This document shows, one piece after another, positions 32,535 through 41,635 of a stretch of 55,031 nt of DNA. The notes under the pieces are model-generated. The model searched no databases. It saw only the letters and a list, made by a program, of their open reading frames with translations, and had not been told where the DNA came from. The DNA is from Myxococcota bacterium (GTDB taxonomy: Bacteria; Myxococcota_A; UBA9160; UBA4427): positions 1 to 55,031 of the forward strand of contig JAQWRT010000028.1 in NCBI GenBank assembly GCA_029243605.1, written 5' to 3'. Positions within the stretch are counted from its first letter, which is position 1. Each line of letters starts with the position of its first letter. The position numbers and the translations under genes were made by a program.

Positions 32535-34232
32535 ATGATTTACGATCTGATTATTCGGCAAGGCCTCATCGTTGACGGAACGGGCAGCGATCCGTTCATT
32601 GGAGATGTGGCGATTGCCGGTGACACCATTGTGGCGATGGGAGTAGTCGAGGGCGAGGCGGCGCGCGAGATCGATGCCGAAGGCCATGCGGTGACGCCGG
32701 GGTTCATCGATCTTCATACTCACCTTGATGCGCAGGTAGGTTGGGATCCTGCACTTACGCCTGTCGTCTGGCACGGTGTGACAACTGCGCTCTTGGGTAA
32801 TTGCGGTGTTACGTTTGCGCCCTGTAAGCCCGAAGATCGCCAAGTGCTGGCGGGCATGATGGAATCGGTCGAGGATATTCCGAGTAAAACCATCCTTGAT
32901 GGCTTGCCCTGGGATTGGGAAAGCTACGGCGAATATCTCGATTCCCTCGAACGGCTTGCTCCGGCGATTAATGTCGCTGGGTTGGTCGGGCATTGTGCGA
33001 TCCGAACCTACGTGATGGGTGATCGTGCTGTCGATGAGGATCCTACGAAGAATGAGATCGAAGAAATGGCGGAGTTGGTCGGGAAATCGGTGGCAGAGGG
33101 CGCGGTTGGCTTCTCGAGCAGCCGACTTCTGGCCCACCGAATGCCAGACGGACGAAGCATCCCTGGTACTTTCGCCAAGACCGACGAAATGGTCGCTATC
33201 GCCAAGGCACTCGGTGAGAACAACGGCCTAGTGCAAAACGTTCTTGAGTACTCGAGATTTGAGTCCGAGATGGAAATCCTCCGCGAACAAGCAGCAGCGG
33301 CCAACACCCGTGCCATATTCACCGCGCCCCATGTGCCCGGTCCCGATGGCAAAGCGAATGCGTATGCAGAGCACGTGGAGGGGATGCGAGCCGAGGGGTT
33401 GGATGTGACCGCCTTGACCTTGCCGCGCTCGGGTGGGTTCCTGTCGGGTCTTAAGACCAATATTATGGTCCTGCCGCCCGATACATTCGTTCCCGGGTCT
33501 ATGACGCCTGCATGGCGAGAGCTCGTCGAGCTCGAATTCGAGGATCGCCTCGCAGCCATTCGAGACGATCAGACTCGGCAAAAGCTGGTGGGGGAAGCCA
33601 AGCAATCAAAGTTGATCGACCTGTTTGCGCCCAACTTCTTTTCGCTGGGTCATGGGGAAGCCCCTGTTTACGATAACGACCAAAGCGAAAGCCTGCCCGC
33701 CCTTGCGAAGGCTGCGGGCGAACACCCCGCAGAGACCTGGCTGCGAACCATGGACGAAAGTAATGGCGAGGCACTCTTTCATGTCCGCTTCTTCAATCAC
33801 GACTACGCAGCTGTTGAAAGGTTCCTCCAGAACGATTGGGTATTGCCGAGCCTTGGTGATGCGGGAGCACATCTCACGCAAATTATCGATGCCGGCTGGC
33901 CGACCTTCATGCTTTCGCATTGGTATCGCGAGAAGGGCACCTTTAGTTTGGCGGAGACGGTTCGGATGCTGACCAGCGCGCAGGCCCGTATCCTAGGCCT
34001 GAGCGATCGAGGAACGCTGGCGGTGGGTATGCGAGCCGATGTCAATGTGATCAATACTGACGTCGTGGCGGAGGCACACCCCGCGTTGGTGAACGACTTT
34101 CCGGGTGGCGTGCCGCGGCTGATTCAGAAGTCCCAGGGGTACCGTGCCACGATTTGCAACGGAAGTGTGATCGTGTCCGAGGGCGAGCTTACCGGCGAGA
34201 GGGCGGGCCAGGTTCTGCGGAACAGTTCCTGA
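32535..34232 (+). CDS. D-aminoacylase-type amidohydrolase (N-acyl-D-amino-acid deacylase family)
   Basis: A 565-residue metal-dependent hydrolase of the amidohydrolase superfamily. The start at 32535 has AGGAG upstream. N-terminal beta-sandwich IIRQGLIVDGTGSDPFIGDV, metal motif HTHLDAQVGWDP, the cysteine ligand segment GNCGVT, a His in GHCAIRTYVMG, and the catalytic Asp in SLGDAGAHL are all present. The real substrates of most such proteins are unknown N-acyl or cyclic amides. It is a paralogue of the enzyme at 38806-40545. It converges on the cupin gene with a 5-bp gap, at the far end of the catabolic cluster. Confidence 0.85.
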   Translation: MIYDLIIRQGLIVDGTGSDPFIGDVAIAGDTIVAMGVVEGEAAREIDAEGHAVTPGFIDLHTHLDAQVGWDPALTPVVWHGVTTALLGNCGVTFAPCKPEDRQVLAGMMESVEDIPSKTILDGLPWDWESYGEYLDSLERLAPAINVAGLVGHCAIRTYVMGDRAVDEDPTKNEIEEMAELVGKSVAEGAVGFSSSRLLAHRMPDGRSIPGTFAKTDEMVAIAKALGENNGLVQNVLEYSRFESEMEILREQAAAANTRAIFTAPHVPGPDGKANAYAEHVEGMRAEGLDVTALTLPRSGGFLSGLKTNIMVLPPDTFVPGSMTPAWRELVELEFEDRLAAIRDDQTRQKLVGEAKQSKLIDLFAPNFFSLGHGEAPVYDNDQSESLPALAKAAGEHPAETWLRTMDESNGEALFHVRFFNHDYAAVERFLQNDWVLPSLGDAGAHLTQIIDAGWPTFMLSHWYREKGTFSLAETVRMLTSAQARILGLSDRGTLAVGMRADVNVINTDVVAEAHPALVNDFPGGVPRLIQKSQGYRATICNGSVIVSEGELTGERAGQVLRNSS

Positions 34233-34237
34233 CGCAA

Positions 34238-34648
34238 CTAAAGGGTGACGCCCGCCTCACCTAGTCGAATAGTCAGGAACTCCATGCCCTCGGGTCCGCA
34301 CGTAAAGCCGTATCTATAATTGGCGTGAATGACAATCGAATCATCCGCACCCAATGTCGCCAAGTTATCGTCGAATTGACACCCGCCCTTGAGAATGACC
34401 AATATCTCGTCATGTGTATGGTGATGGGGTGGCACGCGAAAGCCAGCGGGTAGCACCGAGCGATTCATGAAGAAGCCGGCTTCGCCTTCAACGATCTTCT
34501 TGCGCCTTGCGCCGCTCAGCTCGGCTTGCTCGATGAGTTCCTTGGGTGGGGCAACGGCCGGCTTGGCGCCTGTCCGATTATCCCAATCAATACGATCGTA
34601 GAGCAGCACGGTCGGAGGCTTGGAGGGCGGCAATTTGGGCTTGGCCAT
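34238..34648 (-). CDS. Single-domain cupin
   Basis: A 136-residue protein. The start at 34648 has AAGGAG 8 nt upstream. The cupin motif 1 region reads GFRVPPHHHTHDEILVILKG, with the His-rich metal site, followed by QFDDNLATLGADDSIVIHAN and the motif 2 strand. It may be an isomerase, a dioxygenase, a lactonase-like enzyme or a small-molecule sensor; sequence does not decide. Last gene of the minus-strand catabolic run and one of two cupins in it (the other is at 36475). Confidence 0.75.
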   Translation of the reverse strand: MAKPKLPPSKPPTVLLYDRIDWDNRTGAKPAVAPPKELIEQAELSGARRKKIVEGEAGFFMNRSVLPAGFRVPPHHHTHDEILVILKGGCQFDDNLATLGADDSIVIHANYRYGFTCGPEGMEFLTIRLGEAGVTL

Positions 34649-34689
34649 AGAGTTGACTCCTTTGGTCGGGCAGGCAGTTGGGACAGCTC

Positions 34690-35211
34690 TCACTCGCCTT
34701 TGGCATTAGCTAATTCGGCCTGCGCCGCTTTGACGAGTCGCTCGACTTCGGGGAGTGATGCGTGAAGCTGTGCCGCATGTGCCTCGACCGCGCTTGCGAG
34801 TTTTTCTCCGCCGGCGTGTTCGAGCATGGGGACGATGCGGTCCCGAAGTTGGACCAGTGCCCAGGGCAACATCTCGCCTAGTGCGACGCGGTCGTAGTCG
34901 ACAATTGTCTGCTCTTCGCCGCCGAGATCAATGTAGTGGTAGTGCGGGCCCTGCTCGAAGAGATCGAAGCGCAAATACTCATGGCCATCTTCACGGCCCA
35001 GGATATGAATCGATGCGCCGTTATCCTGCACATCGGCTCCGTTGAGGGCATCCTGGATCTCTACCATCTCGTCGCCTTCGTAATTCGCCGCCAATTCCGC
35101 GTCGTCGAGCAATCGGTATTCAACGCCGATACGGAGCGGGCCAGCGTCAACGTAGGTGGTGTGCGCCTCGTCGAGCGGAATCGGGGGAACTTTATAGGTC
35201 GTACCGGTCAT
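34690..35211 (-). CDS. Conserved-looking protein of unknown function
   Basis: A 173-residue soluble acidic protein. The start at 35211 has GGAGG upstream. The N-terminal half looks beta-rich (YVDAGPLRIGVEYRLLDDAE, EYLRFDLFEQGPHYHYIDLG, with an H-Y-H pair). The C-terminal half is helical (LHASLPEVERLVKAAQAEL). No family recognised. It lies 41 bp before the cupin and 19 bp after the amidohydrolase gene in the same operon, so it probably belongs to the same pathway, perhaps as a cofactor-less enzyme or binding partner. Confidence 0.6.
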   Translation of the reverse strand: MTGTTYKVPPIPLDEAHTTYVDAGPLRIGVEYRLLDDAELAANYEGDEMVEIQDALNGADVQDNGASIHILGREDGHEYLRFDLFEQGPHYHYIDLGGEEQTIVDYDRVALGEMLPWALVQLRDRIVPMLEHAGGEKLASAVEAHAAQLHASLPEVERLVKAAQAELANAKGE

Positions 35212-35230
35212 GCGTAACCCTCCTGCTGGA

Positions 35231-36400
35231 TCAAGGCGCGGTGTTGGCCTCTTCGAATTTCGTTGGTAAATGCGACTCCGGGAAGCGGTAGAAATCGATT
35301 GCATTATCCCAAAGGATCTTTCGTTTGCTTTGGTCGCTGAGTCGCTTCTGGCCGAGGAAAGTCGTCACAGCATTGGGAAACTTCGAGTCCGGATGTGGGT
35401 AATCGGTTTCGAAGAGGATGCGATCGTCACCCATCTCGTCGATGACGTGATAAACAAGCTCTTCATCGCATTCAGTAGTGACCCAGCAGTTCTGCTTGAA
35501 GTACTCGACTGGCTCCTTCGTGCATTCAGGAGCCTCGAGCCATCCCGCTAATTCAACGTGCTCTTCTATGCGATGCAGCCAGGAGGGCAGCCAGGCAGAA
35601 CCGGCTTCCATATACGCCACCCGCAACCGTGGGAAGCGCTCGTACACGCCATTGATGATCATCGCGAGCATTGCCATCTGGGCTTCCATCTGGTGTACGC
35701 AGGCATGCCACTCCACGAAGGAGGAGAATCGCTCGCCACCGGCCGAAGTGCCGGCCAGTCCCATAAATTCGTGTGTCGCGAAGGATACGTCTAGATCCTG
35801 CAAGACTTCCCAGAGGGGGTCGTAGTAGCGGTCTCCCAAGGTGCGTTGGTTGAAGGGGTTCGGCCGGGCCCAGAAGCAGCGAGTTCCGAGATGCTCGTGG
35901 GCGTAGCGGACCTCTTCCACCGCTCGGGTGATGTCGTTGAGCGGGACCGGCCCTGCGGCGAGTACGCGACCGCCAGAGGTCTCGCGCATCTCCTCGGCCC
36001 ATCGATTGTAGGCACGGGCCATGCCCGCTTGAAGGTCGGGATCGATCCCATCGAGCCACATGTCGTAGCCGGGGCCATAGAGCACAGCGAGGTCGACCCC
36101 TTCAACGCTGAGAGATTCAGCAACGCTTGCGCCATCGAAGCCCCGATTCACTACATCACCGTACTTTTCGACCATCGACTCGGTGGTCCATCGGACAGCT
36201 TCTTGCTGGCGCCCGTAGAGAGTCTTGTGGCTCTGGGTATAGCGGCCGTCGACGGTAGCGGGCCGAAAGCGATCCATCCCCTCGAAGGGTTGCTGCCACG
36301 AGACGCGGGATTGATAGCGCTTGTCAAGAAAACGCTCCCAGAGGTTTTTCGGCTCGACGACATGGGCGTCGGCATCGAAGATTTTGAATCCATCTCGCAT
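35231..36400 (-). CDS. Amidohydrolase_2 (ACMSD-like) metal-dependent hydrolase/decarboxylase
   Basis: A 389-residue TIM-barrel protein. The start at 36400 has AAGGAG 9 nt upstream. The N-terminal metal motif is DADAHVVEP (D-x-H form), a central His appears in FATHEFMGL, and the C-terminal signature is ILFETDYPHPDSKFP, all usual for the amidohydrolase_2 group. Members hydrolyse lactone or amide bonds or decarboxylate aromatic acids. It is a different subfamily from the two D-aminoacylase-like proteins nearby, so it likely catalyses a distinct step. Confidence 0.85.
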   Translation of the reverse strand: MRDGFKIFDADAHVVEPKNLWERFLDKRYQSRVSWQQPFEGMDRFRPATVDGRYTQSHKTLYGRQQEAVRWTTESMVEKYGDVVNRGFDGASVAESLSVEGVDLAVLYGPGYDMWLDGIDPDLQAGMARAYNRWAEEMRETSGGRVLAAGPVPLNDITRAVEEVRYAHEHLGTRCFWARPNPFNQRTLGDRYYDPLWEVLQDLDVSFATHEFMGLAGTSAGGERFSSFVEWHACVHQMEAQMAMLAMIINGVYERFPRLRVAYMEAGSAWLPSWLHRIEEHVELAGWLEAPECTKEPVEYFKQNCWVTTECDEELVYHVIDEMGDDRILFETDYPHPDSKFPNAVTTFLGQKRLSDQSKRKILWDNAIDFYRFPESHLPTKFEEANTAP

Positions 36401-36474
36401 GGGGAAACACTCCTTAAGGGACTAGTTGATGGAGAGAGAGCGCCGGGTGGGCGTACGCAATGAAGGGGGGGGCA

Positions 36475-36960
36475 TTAGCTCCGTGTGTCCTCGAGCCAGA
36501 CGGGTAGATCGATAGGCGGATTTGGCAGCTTCCTCGTTTTGCGTTCTTTGAGGAGCGCCTCAAATCCCTCGGGGTCCGCGGGCCACGACCGCGGATCGCC
36601 GATCATGACCTCGAAGAGCTCGACTCCTTCAGGGCCGGCGGTAAAGGGCCCAAAGGCCGCGCCGTGTTCGAGGGTGATGTGCATCCCTTGGGTGCATTTG
36701 ACGTCGCCGCACATCATCTCGCCCGCCAGGACAAAGAGGATGTGATCGCCATTATGGCCGTGCCTGTGAATCATCATGCCCGGATCCCATTTCGCATACA
36801 GTGAGAGCATCTTGGGCGTGAACTCCAGCCATTTTTCGAAGACAGAGATGCGTTTGCCATTTGCTTCGAGCGCGCGAACTTCATGCCATTTCTCCTCATC
36901 GGCATGGCGGAAGCGCACTGCGGGCGTGGTTTCGGCCTCGTCGGTTTTGGCTTCGTTCAT
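36475..36960 (-). CDS. Cupin protein
   Basis: A 161-residue protein. The start at 36960 has AGGAG 5 nt upstream. Cupin motif 1 is DPGMMIHRHGHNGDHILFVL (H-x-H with a downstream acidic or His position), followed by GEMMCGDVKCTQGMHITLEH. This is close to ectoine-synthase/ChrR-like single-domain cupins. The C-terminal part is basic and Pro-rich (KERKTRKLPNPPIDLP). It sits between the amidohydrolase_2 gene and the TauD gene in the operon. Confidence 0.75.
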   Translation of the reverse strand: MNEAKTDEAETTPAVRFRHADEEKWHEVRALEANGKRISVFEKWLEFTPKMLSLYAKWDPGMMIHRHGHNGDHILFVLAGEMMCGDVKCTQGMHITLEHGAAFGPFTAGPEGVELFEVMIGDPRSWPADPEGFEALLKERKTRKLPNPPIDLPVWLEDTRS

Positions 36961-37015
36961 GAGAACTCCTGCTTGGAATGTGGGTGGTGGAATTAGGGGG
37001 AAGAGAAACTTTGAC

Positions 37016-37843
37016 TCAGGCCGGTCGGTCACCGGCTAAGGTCACGCGATGCATAACGCGTCGCTCTCTGTAATCGGGAACGGCATAGTGTTGCGTCGAA
37101 CGATTATCCCAGAACGCGATAGAGTTTTGGTCCCAGCGAAAGCGACATTGAAAGGCCGGTGAGCGCACGTGATCGATCAAAAAGGGCAACAAAAGTTGAT
37201 TCTCGCGTGGAGAGAGCCCGAGTAGACGTGTGGTCGAGTTTCCGTTGACGAAAAGCGCTTTTTTCCCTGTCACTGGGTGGGTGCGCACAACAGGGTGTTG
37301 AACCGGTGGCCACTTCGCCTGAACCTCGCTCAGCGTGACTTCACTATGCCCGGCATCGATCGCCTTTTGCAGAGGCTTGGTAATGTCATGCTCGGCTTCC
37401 AGACCGTCGAGCATTGCTCGAATCGGCTCCGATAAATCCTCATAGGCCGCCACCATATTCGCGAAGCAGGTATCACCGCCGATTTCCGGCAAGAGCACTG
37501 CCTTCAGGATCGAGCCCAGAGGGGGTTCGGCCATGAATGTGTTGTCGCTATGCCAATTGTCAGCGCCTTCACCTTCAGGGGTGATCTGATCGAGGATAAT
37601 GTAGTCGGGGCTCTGGCTGTATTTTGGGGTGAATGGTGGTGTGCTCAGATCTCCGAACTGACGTGAGAATTCCACCTGCTCTTCGGGCGTAATGTCCTGA
37701 TCGCGAAAAAAGAGCACGTGATGCTCGACCAGGGCGGCTTCGATCGCGGCGCGATCCTCGGGTTGGAGCGACTCCTTGAGCGAAACGCCGCTGATCTCGG
37801 CGCCGATGACGCGGGTCACCTTCTTGATCTGGAGGGCTTTCAT
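37016..37843 (-). CDS. TauD/TfdA-family Fe(II)/2-oxoglutarate dioxygenase
   Basis: A 275-residue enzyme. N-terminus VIGAEISGVSLKESLQPEDR and VLFFRDQDITPEEQ are classic TauD segments. Iron ligands are in NWHSDNTF (H-x-D) and the distal His of STQHYAVPDY, with the 2-oxoglutarate Arg in YRERRVMHRVTL. TauD homologues cleave sulfonates, aryloxyacetates or similar ethers. The substrate here is unknown, and no sulfonate transporter is present. The start ATG overlaps the LLM stop by 4 bp (ATGA). Confidence 0.9.
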   Translation of the reverse strand: MKALQIKKVTRVIGAEISGVSLKESLQPEDRAAIEAALVEHHVLFFRDQDITPEEQVEFSRQFGDLSTPPFTPKYSQSPDYIILDQITPEGEGADNWHSDNTFMAEPPLGSILKAVLLPEIGGDTCFANMVAAYEDLSEPIRAMLDGLEAEHDITKPLQKAIDAGHSEVTLSEVQAKWPPVQHPVVRTHPVTGKKALFVNGNSTTRLLGLSPRENQLLLPFLIDHVRSPAFQCRFRWDQNSIAFWDNRSTQHYAVPDYRERRVMHRVTLAGDRPA

Positions 37844-38751
37844 GCGATTACCTCAGCGCCAAATTGTTGGATGTTTTCGATATAGCTGGCGCGGTCGTCG
37901 CCAGGTACGCCAATACTTAGCCAGTCGACCCCGAGCGCTTCGAGCTCAGCGATCTCTTCACGAAAACCCGGGTAGTCAAAGGCCTGCTTTGAATTCATGC
38001 CATGACCAAAGGGAACGAAATTGATCTCGACTCGGGTGTCGCGGCCGATCTCATCGGTGTAGCGGTCTAGATAATCGATTTTGTCCGCGAGGTCGGCGTG
38101 GGTCTCGATAGCTGACGTGTGGACGAGCCCGGCGTGGCTGGCCGGGAGCGGGAAGGGACTCCAGCCTTGGGCGCGCGCTGCCGCCCTCCGAATGGCCGTG
38201 CGACTATTTCCGCCTACCCAAAGTGGGGGGTGAGGTTGTTGTACCGGTCGAGGCAATGCAGTGTTGCCAACCGCGTTGTAGCGCTCACCGCCACGCTGCA
38301 CGCTCTGGCCAGTCCAGGCCGCCTGCATGGCCGCTATCGCGTCGTCAGTGCTGGCATTACGGCTTTCGAAATCGGCCCCTAGTGCCGCATATTCTCCCTC
38401 AAGATAGCCAGCCCCGACTCCCATGATCACGCGGCCACCCGAGAGGGCATCGAGGCTCGCGATGGATTTAGCCGTCAAGAAGGGATTGCGATAGGGCAAG
38501 ACGATCAGGTTCGTATGCAGCCGAAGGCGACGCGTCACCATTGCGGCTGCCGAGAGCGCTACGAAGGGGTCGAGTGCATGGTGGCCACTGGCATCGAGCC
38601 ATTCATCGGCCGGGAAGGGGTGCTCTGTGACATAACAGGCATCGAAGCCCGCAGTCTCGATGGCGAGAGCGAGTTCGGCAATTGCATCGGCGTGAGTGAA
38701 TTCTTCGAGTTGTTCGACTCGGTCAGTGGGTAGTTGAACTGAAAATTTCAT
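37840..38751 (-). CDS. LLM-class F420/flavin-dependent oxidoreductase
   Basis: A 303-residue luciferase-like TIM-barrel protein. YVTEHPFPADEWLDASGHHA is typical of the F420-dependent TIGR03619-type group. LHTNLIVLPYRNPFLTAKSI and GRVIMGVGAGYLEGEYAALG are the conserved flavin-binding strands, and PPLWVGGNSRTAIRRAA is the phosphate-binding turn. Cofactor choice (F420 or FMN) cannot be fixed by eye. Its coding end overlaps the TauD start by 4 bp, suggesting coupled expression and sequential redox steps. Confidence 0.88.
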   Translation of the reverse strand: MKFSVQLPTDRVEQLEEFTHADAIAELALAIETAGFDACYVTEHPFPADEWLDASGHHALDPFVALSAAAMVTRRLRLHTNLIVLPYRNPFLTAKSIASLDALSGGRVIMGVGAGYLEGEYAALGADFESRNASTDDAIAAMQAAWTGQSVQRGGERYNAVGNTALPRPVQQPHPPLWVGGNSRTAIRRAAARAQGWSPFPLPASHAGLVHTSAIETHADLADKIDYLDRYTDEIGRDTRVEINFVPFGHGMNSKQAFDYPGFREEIAELEALGVDWLSIGVPGDDRASYIENIQQFGAEVIA

Positions 38752-38805
38752 GAGGGCACCGATCGGATGAAAGGCAGCGCCGCATTTCCAGCGCAGGGCT
38801 TGGAC

Positions 38806-40545
38806 TCAATCATGTTCGGCCTCGGTGCCGGCAGGCCGGAGAACCTGGCCGGGCAAGCAATTTTGCAATTCCCCCCCGAGCACAATGGGTTGGCCATTCA
38901 CGATGGTCGCCATGAAGCCGCGAGGACGCGCGCAGAACCGGCCCTCGCCGCCAGGTAGGTCGTATTCCATCCGTTTGGTCCCGGGGCCGACTGACTCCGG
39001 ATCGAAGATCATGATATCGGCGGCATAACCCGGCAAGAGCGCGCCCCGATCCGTGAAGCCCGCCATCGCGGCCGGTACCTGGGTGAGTTGGCGAATGCCC
39101 TCTTCGAGGGTCCATGCCCCCCGCTCCAGTACCCAGAAGCGCAAAAAGTAGGTCGACCAATCCGATCCATCATCGCGGTCAAGATGTGCGCCACCATCGG
39201 ATACGCCCATCAGCATCGAGGGATGCTTCATGCTCTCAAGCACGGCAGCCTCCCAGACGGCGGTCTTGTTCTCCCAGCGAAATTTCATCTTCAGGTCTTC
39301 GGAGAGGGCAAGGTCGAGCATCGTATCAGCGGGCGATTTTTTCAGTTCGTCCGCAATCTCAGCGATCGTGCGACGCAAGTAGCATTCGTTCTCGGGCTTG
39401 GTCACTTCGTCGACGAAGGTCACATCCCAGTGCGGCGGTGGTAGGGTGGAGCCTGCTTCGGGGTCGCGATTCGGATTGTCCACAGCATCGCGCAACTCGT
39501 CTCGCACGGCAGGGTCGCGTAGGCGCGCGCGCTTCTCTTCGGGGTCCAGCGACATGAGTGCGTGCCAGCTCGGGACTCCCGCGTAGAGGGGCGTGCCCTT
39601 GTCGAGGTCAATGGGACGATCAAAAGGATGGTTTCGAAGCAACGAAAAGATCGCCGCACCGTGCTGGGCGGCTCGATCGAGAAAACGTTTGGCTTCATCC
39701 CAGCCCGCCGTCGGAGCGTCGATCTTGTCTCGGCCTCCGACGCCTTGGATCACGATGGGTAGCCTGCTCGCAAGGGCGAGTTCCATGAGTAGTTCCTCAT
39801 CGTTGCTGTCGAGACCCCCGATGACACTCTTGGGTAGGTAGGAGATGCTGCCGCCACCGGCCTGTCCCGCTTCGCGCGCCAGGGCAATGAGCTCGCTATG
39901 CGCCGAGAATCGGCTGGGAATGGGACGATCATCTCCATCCACTTGGGTCGGAACATGCGACGATGAAAATCCGGCAGCGCCGGCCAACATGGCTTCTCGA
40001 ACGATGGTGCGCATCGCTTGGATTTCGCCGGCATCCGCCTCGCGCTCAGACGCCGCTTGCCCCATGACATATCGCCGGATGCTGGAATGCCCGATATAGC
40101 AAGCGAGGTTAACCCCGAGTTTTCCGCGCCGCGCCGCGAGGTATTCCGGAAAAGTCTCGAAATCCCATGGCACGCCCTCGAGCGCAGCCGGCGCCATACC
40201 TTCGACTTTGGCGAAGAGTGATTGGATATAGGGCCGGGCCTCGGGGCGCGTCGGAGCGATAGAGAAGCCGCAATTGCCCGCGAGGATGGTCGTTACACCG
40301 TGATAGCAAGAGCATGTGCCGTAGGGATCGAAGGTGATCTGGGGGTCGTAATGCGTATGGGTGTCGACAATGCCGGGCGCGACGATCATGCCCTCAGCAT
40401 CAATTTGGTGTTCGGCCGTGAGATCCGCCGGCAGGTGGCCAATACTTTGAATGCGGCCTTTGTGAATAGCGAGATCGGCGCGCCGCCGTGCTAGTCCGGT
40501 GCCATCGACCACAATGCCGCCACGGATAATGAGATCGATTTTCAT
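38806..40545 (-). CDS. D-aminoacylase-type amidohydrolase, second paralogue
   Basis: A 579-residue enzyme. The start at 40545 has AGGA 7 nt upstream. The same hallmarks as the 32535 protein appear: HTHYDPQITFDPYGTCSCYH, GNCGFSIAPTRPEARP, GHSSIRRYVMG and MGVSDGGAHLDRDDGSDWST. Between the two proteins the middle third differs clearly, so they probably act on related but different substrates or steps. Members of this branch are often annotated N-acyl-D-amino-acid deacylase without biochemical proof. Confidence 0.85.
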   Translation of the reverse strand: MKIDLIIRGGIVVDGTGLARRRADLAIHKGRIQSIGHLPADLTAEHQIDAEGMIVAPGIVDTHTHYDPQITFDPYGTCSCYHGVTTILAGNCGFSIAPTRPEARPYIQSLFAKVEGMAPAALEGVPWDFETFPEYLAARRGKLGVNLACYIGHSSIRRYVMGQAASEREADAGEIQAMRTIVREAMLAGAAGFSSSHVPTQVDGDDRPIPSRFSAHSELIALAREAGQAGGGSISYLPKSVIGGLDSNDEELLMELALASRLPIVIQGVGGRDKIDAPTAGWDEAKRFLDRAAQHGAAIFSLLRNHPFDRPIDLDKGTPLYAGVPSWHALMSLDPEEKRARLRDPAVRDELRDAVDNPNRDPEAGSTLPPPHWDVTFVDEVTKPENECYLRRTIAEIADELKKSPADTMLDLALSEDLKMKFRWENKTAVWEAAVLESMKHPSMLMGVSDGGAHLDRDDGSDWSTYFLRFWVLERGAWTLEEGIRQLTQVPAAMAGFTDRGALLPGYAADIMIFDPESVGPGTKRMEYDLPGGEGRFCARPRGFMATIVNGQPIVLGGELQNCLPGQVLRPAGTEAEHD

Positions 40546-40654
40546 CTAAACGTCCTGCCGCCGAAGGTATCTTGATTCATCTCAGTCGTATTCTCTTGAA
40601 AAGTTTTCGTCAGAGATTGTTCGCCATCGAGGGGCGATACCGGGGAGCAAGCCT

Positions 40655-41551
40655 TCATTTTATGACTCGATCTAGGAAGTTTCGGACCCGCGCCAAAGCG
40701 GCAATAGACTCGGGGATGCCGGCGCTCGCCAAGCCCTGGAAGCCGTGGATCATCTCTGGATGGACCTCCAATGTCACGTCTACCCCGGCGATGGCAGCGC
40801 TCTTCGCGAATGCAACTGCATCGTCTCGAACGAGGTCGACCTGGCCGACCTGGAGCAGCAAGGGTGGGAATCCCTTTGGGTTCGCATGAATTGGAGAGAC
40901 GAAGGGGTCGCGAAGATTTCCGGCATCCCCCACATAATCGCGGCCTCGCGCGCGTATGAATTCCGGATGCGCAAAAGGGTCGCGTCCCAAAGGCTCTAGC
41001 CCCGCTTGCCCTTGAGCCTCGAGGTCGAACCATCCGCCAAGGGTGACGGCACACGCTGGCAGCGGTTGCTCTTGATCCCGCAGTCTGAGCAAGCTCGCGA
41101 GGGCCAGGCCGCCACCACATGAATCTCCGATGAATCCGACTTGAGCGGGCGCGATGGTTGAAGCGATGAGAGAGAGGTATCCCTCAACGCAATCGTCGAG
41201 CGCCGCGGGATAGCGGTTTTCGGGAGCGAGCCTGTAGTCAATCAGAAATAACCGGGCGTTACAGTACTTGGAGAGCATCTCCGCATAGAAGAGGTAGCCG
41301 TCACCGCCTGCGGCAATGAATGCGCCCCCATGGAAGAGTACGAGTGTCCGCTCGGTGCCTCTTGCCTCGTCAGCGACAATCATTGCGCAGCGCACCGGTC
41401 CTGACTCGATCCACTCGACTCGTGTCCCTGGCTGTATCGGGTGGCCATGCATGGCTTCGAGTTTTGCTCGAGCCACATCAGTCGACTCGCCGGGATCGAC
41501 TAGATTTCCCTTCACAGCGTCGAGAAAAGCCCGATATTCGTTGCTTGACAT
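40655..41551 (-). CDS. HSL-type alpha/beta hydrolase (esterase/lipase)
   Basis: A 298-residue enzyme. The start at 41551 has AAGGA 8 nt upstream; 11 further codons are open. The oxyanion-hole motif is LVLFHGGAFIAAGG (HGGxF form of HGGG). The nucleophile elbow is GDSCGGG, with Cys in place of the usual Ala. The acid is in QVGQVDLVRDDA and the catalytic His in EMIHGFQG. The family hydrolyses short acyl esters. It lies between two amidohydrolase genes in the minus-strand operon and could release an ester-linked substrate for them. Confidence 0.88.
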   Translation of the reverse strand: MSSNEYRAFLDAVKGNLVDPGESTDVARAKLEAMHGHPIQPGTRVEWIESGPVRCAMIVADEARGTERTLVLFHGGAFIAAGGDGYLFYAEMLSKYCNARLFLIDYRLAPENRYPAALDDCVEGYLSLIASTIAPAQVGFIGDSCGGGLALASLLRLRDQEQPLPACAVTLGGWFDLEAQGQAGLEPLGRDPFAHPEFIRARGRDYVGDAGNLRDPFVSPIHANPKGFPPLLLQVGQVDLVRDDAVAFAKSAAIAGVDVTLEVHPEMIHGFQGLASAGIPESIAALARVRNFLDRVIK

Positions 41552-41635
41552 CGGTCTGGTCCTTAACCGGTCGCTTCTCCGCATCCGTTCGGAATCATTT
41601 CACTCGGGACGCGACAAGATGTTTTGAATTGAGTT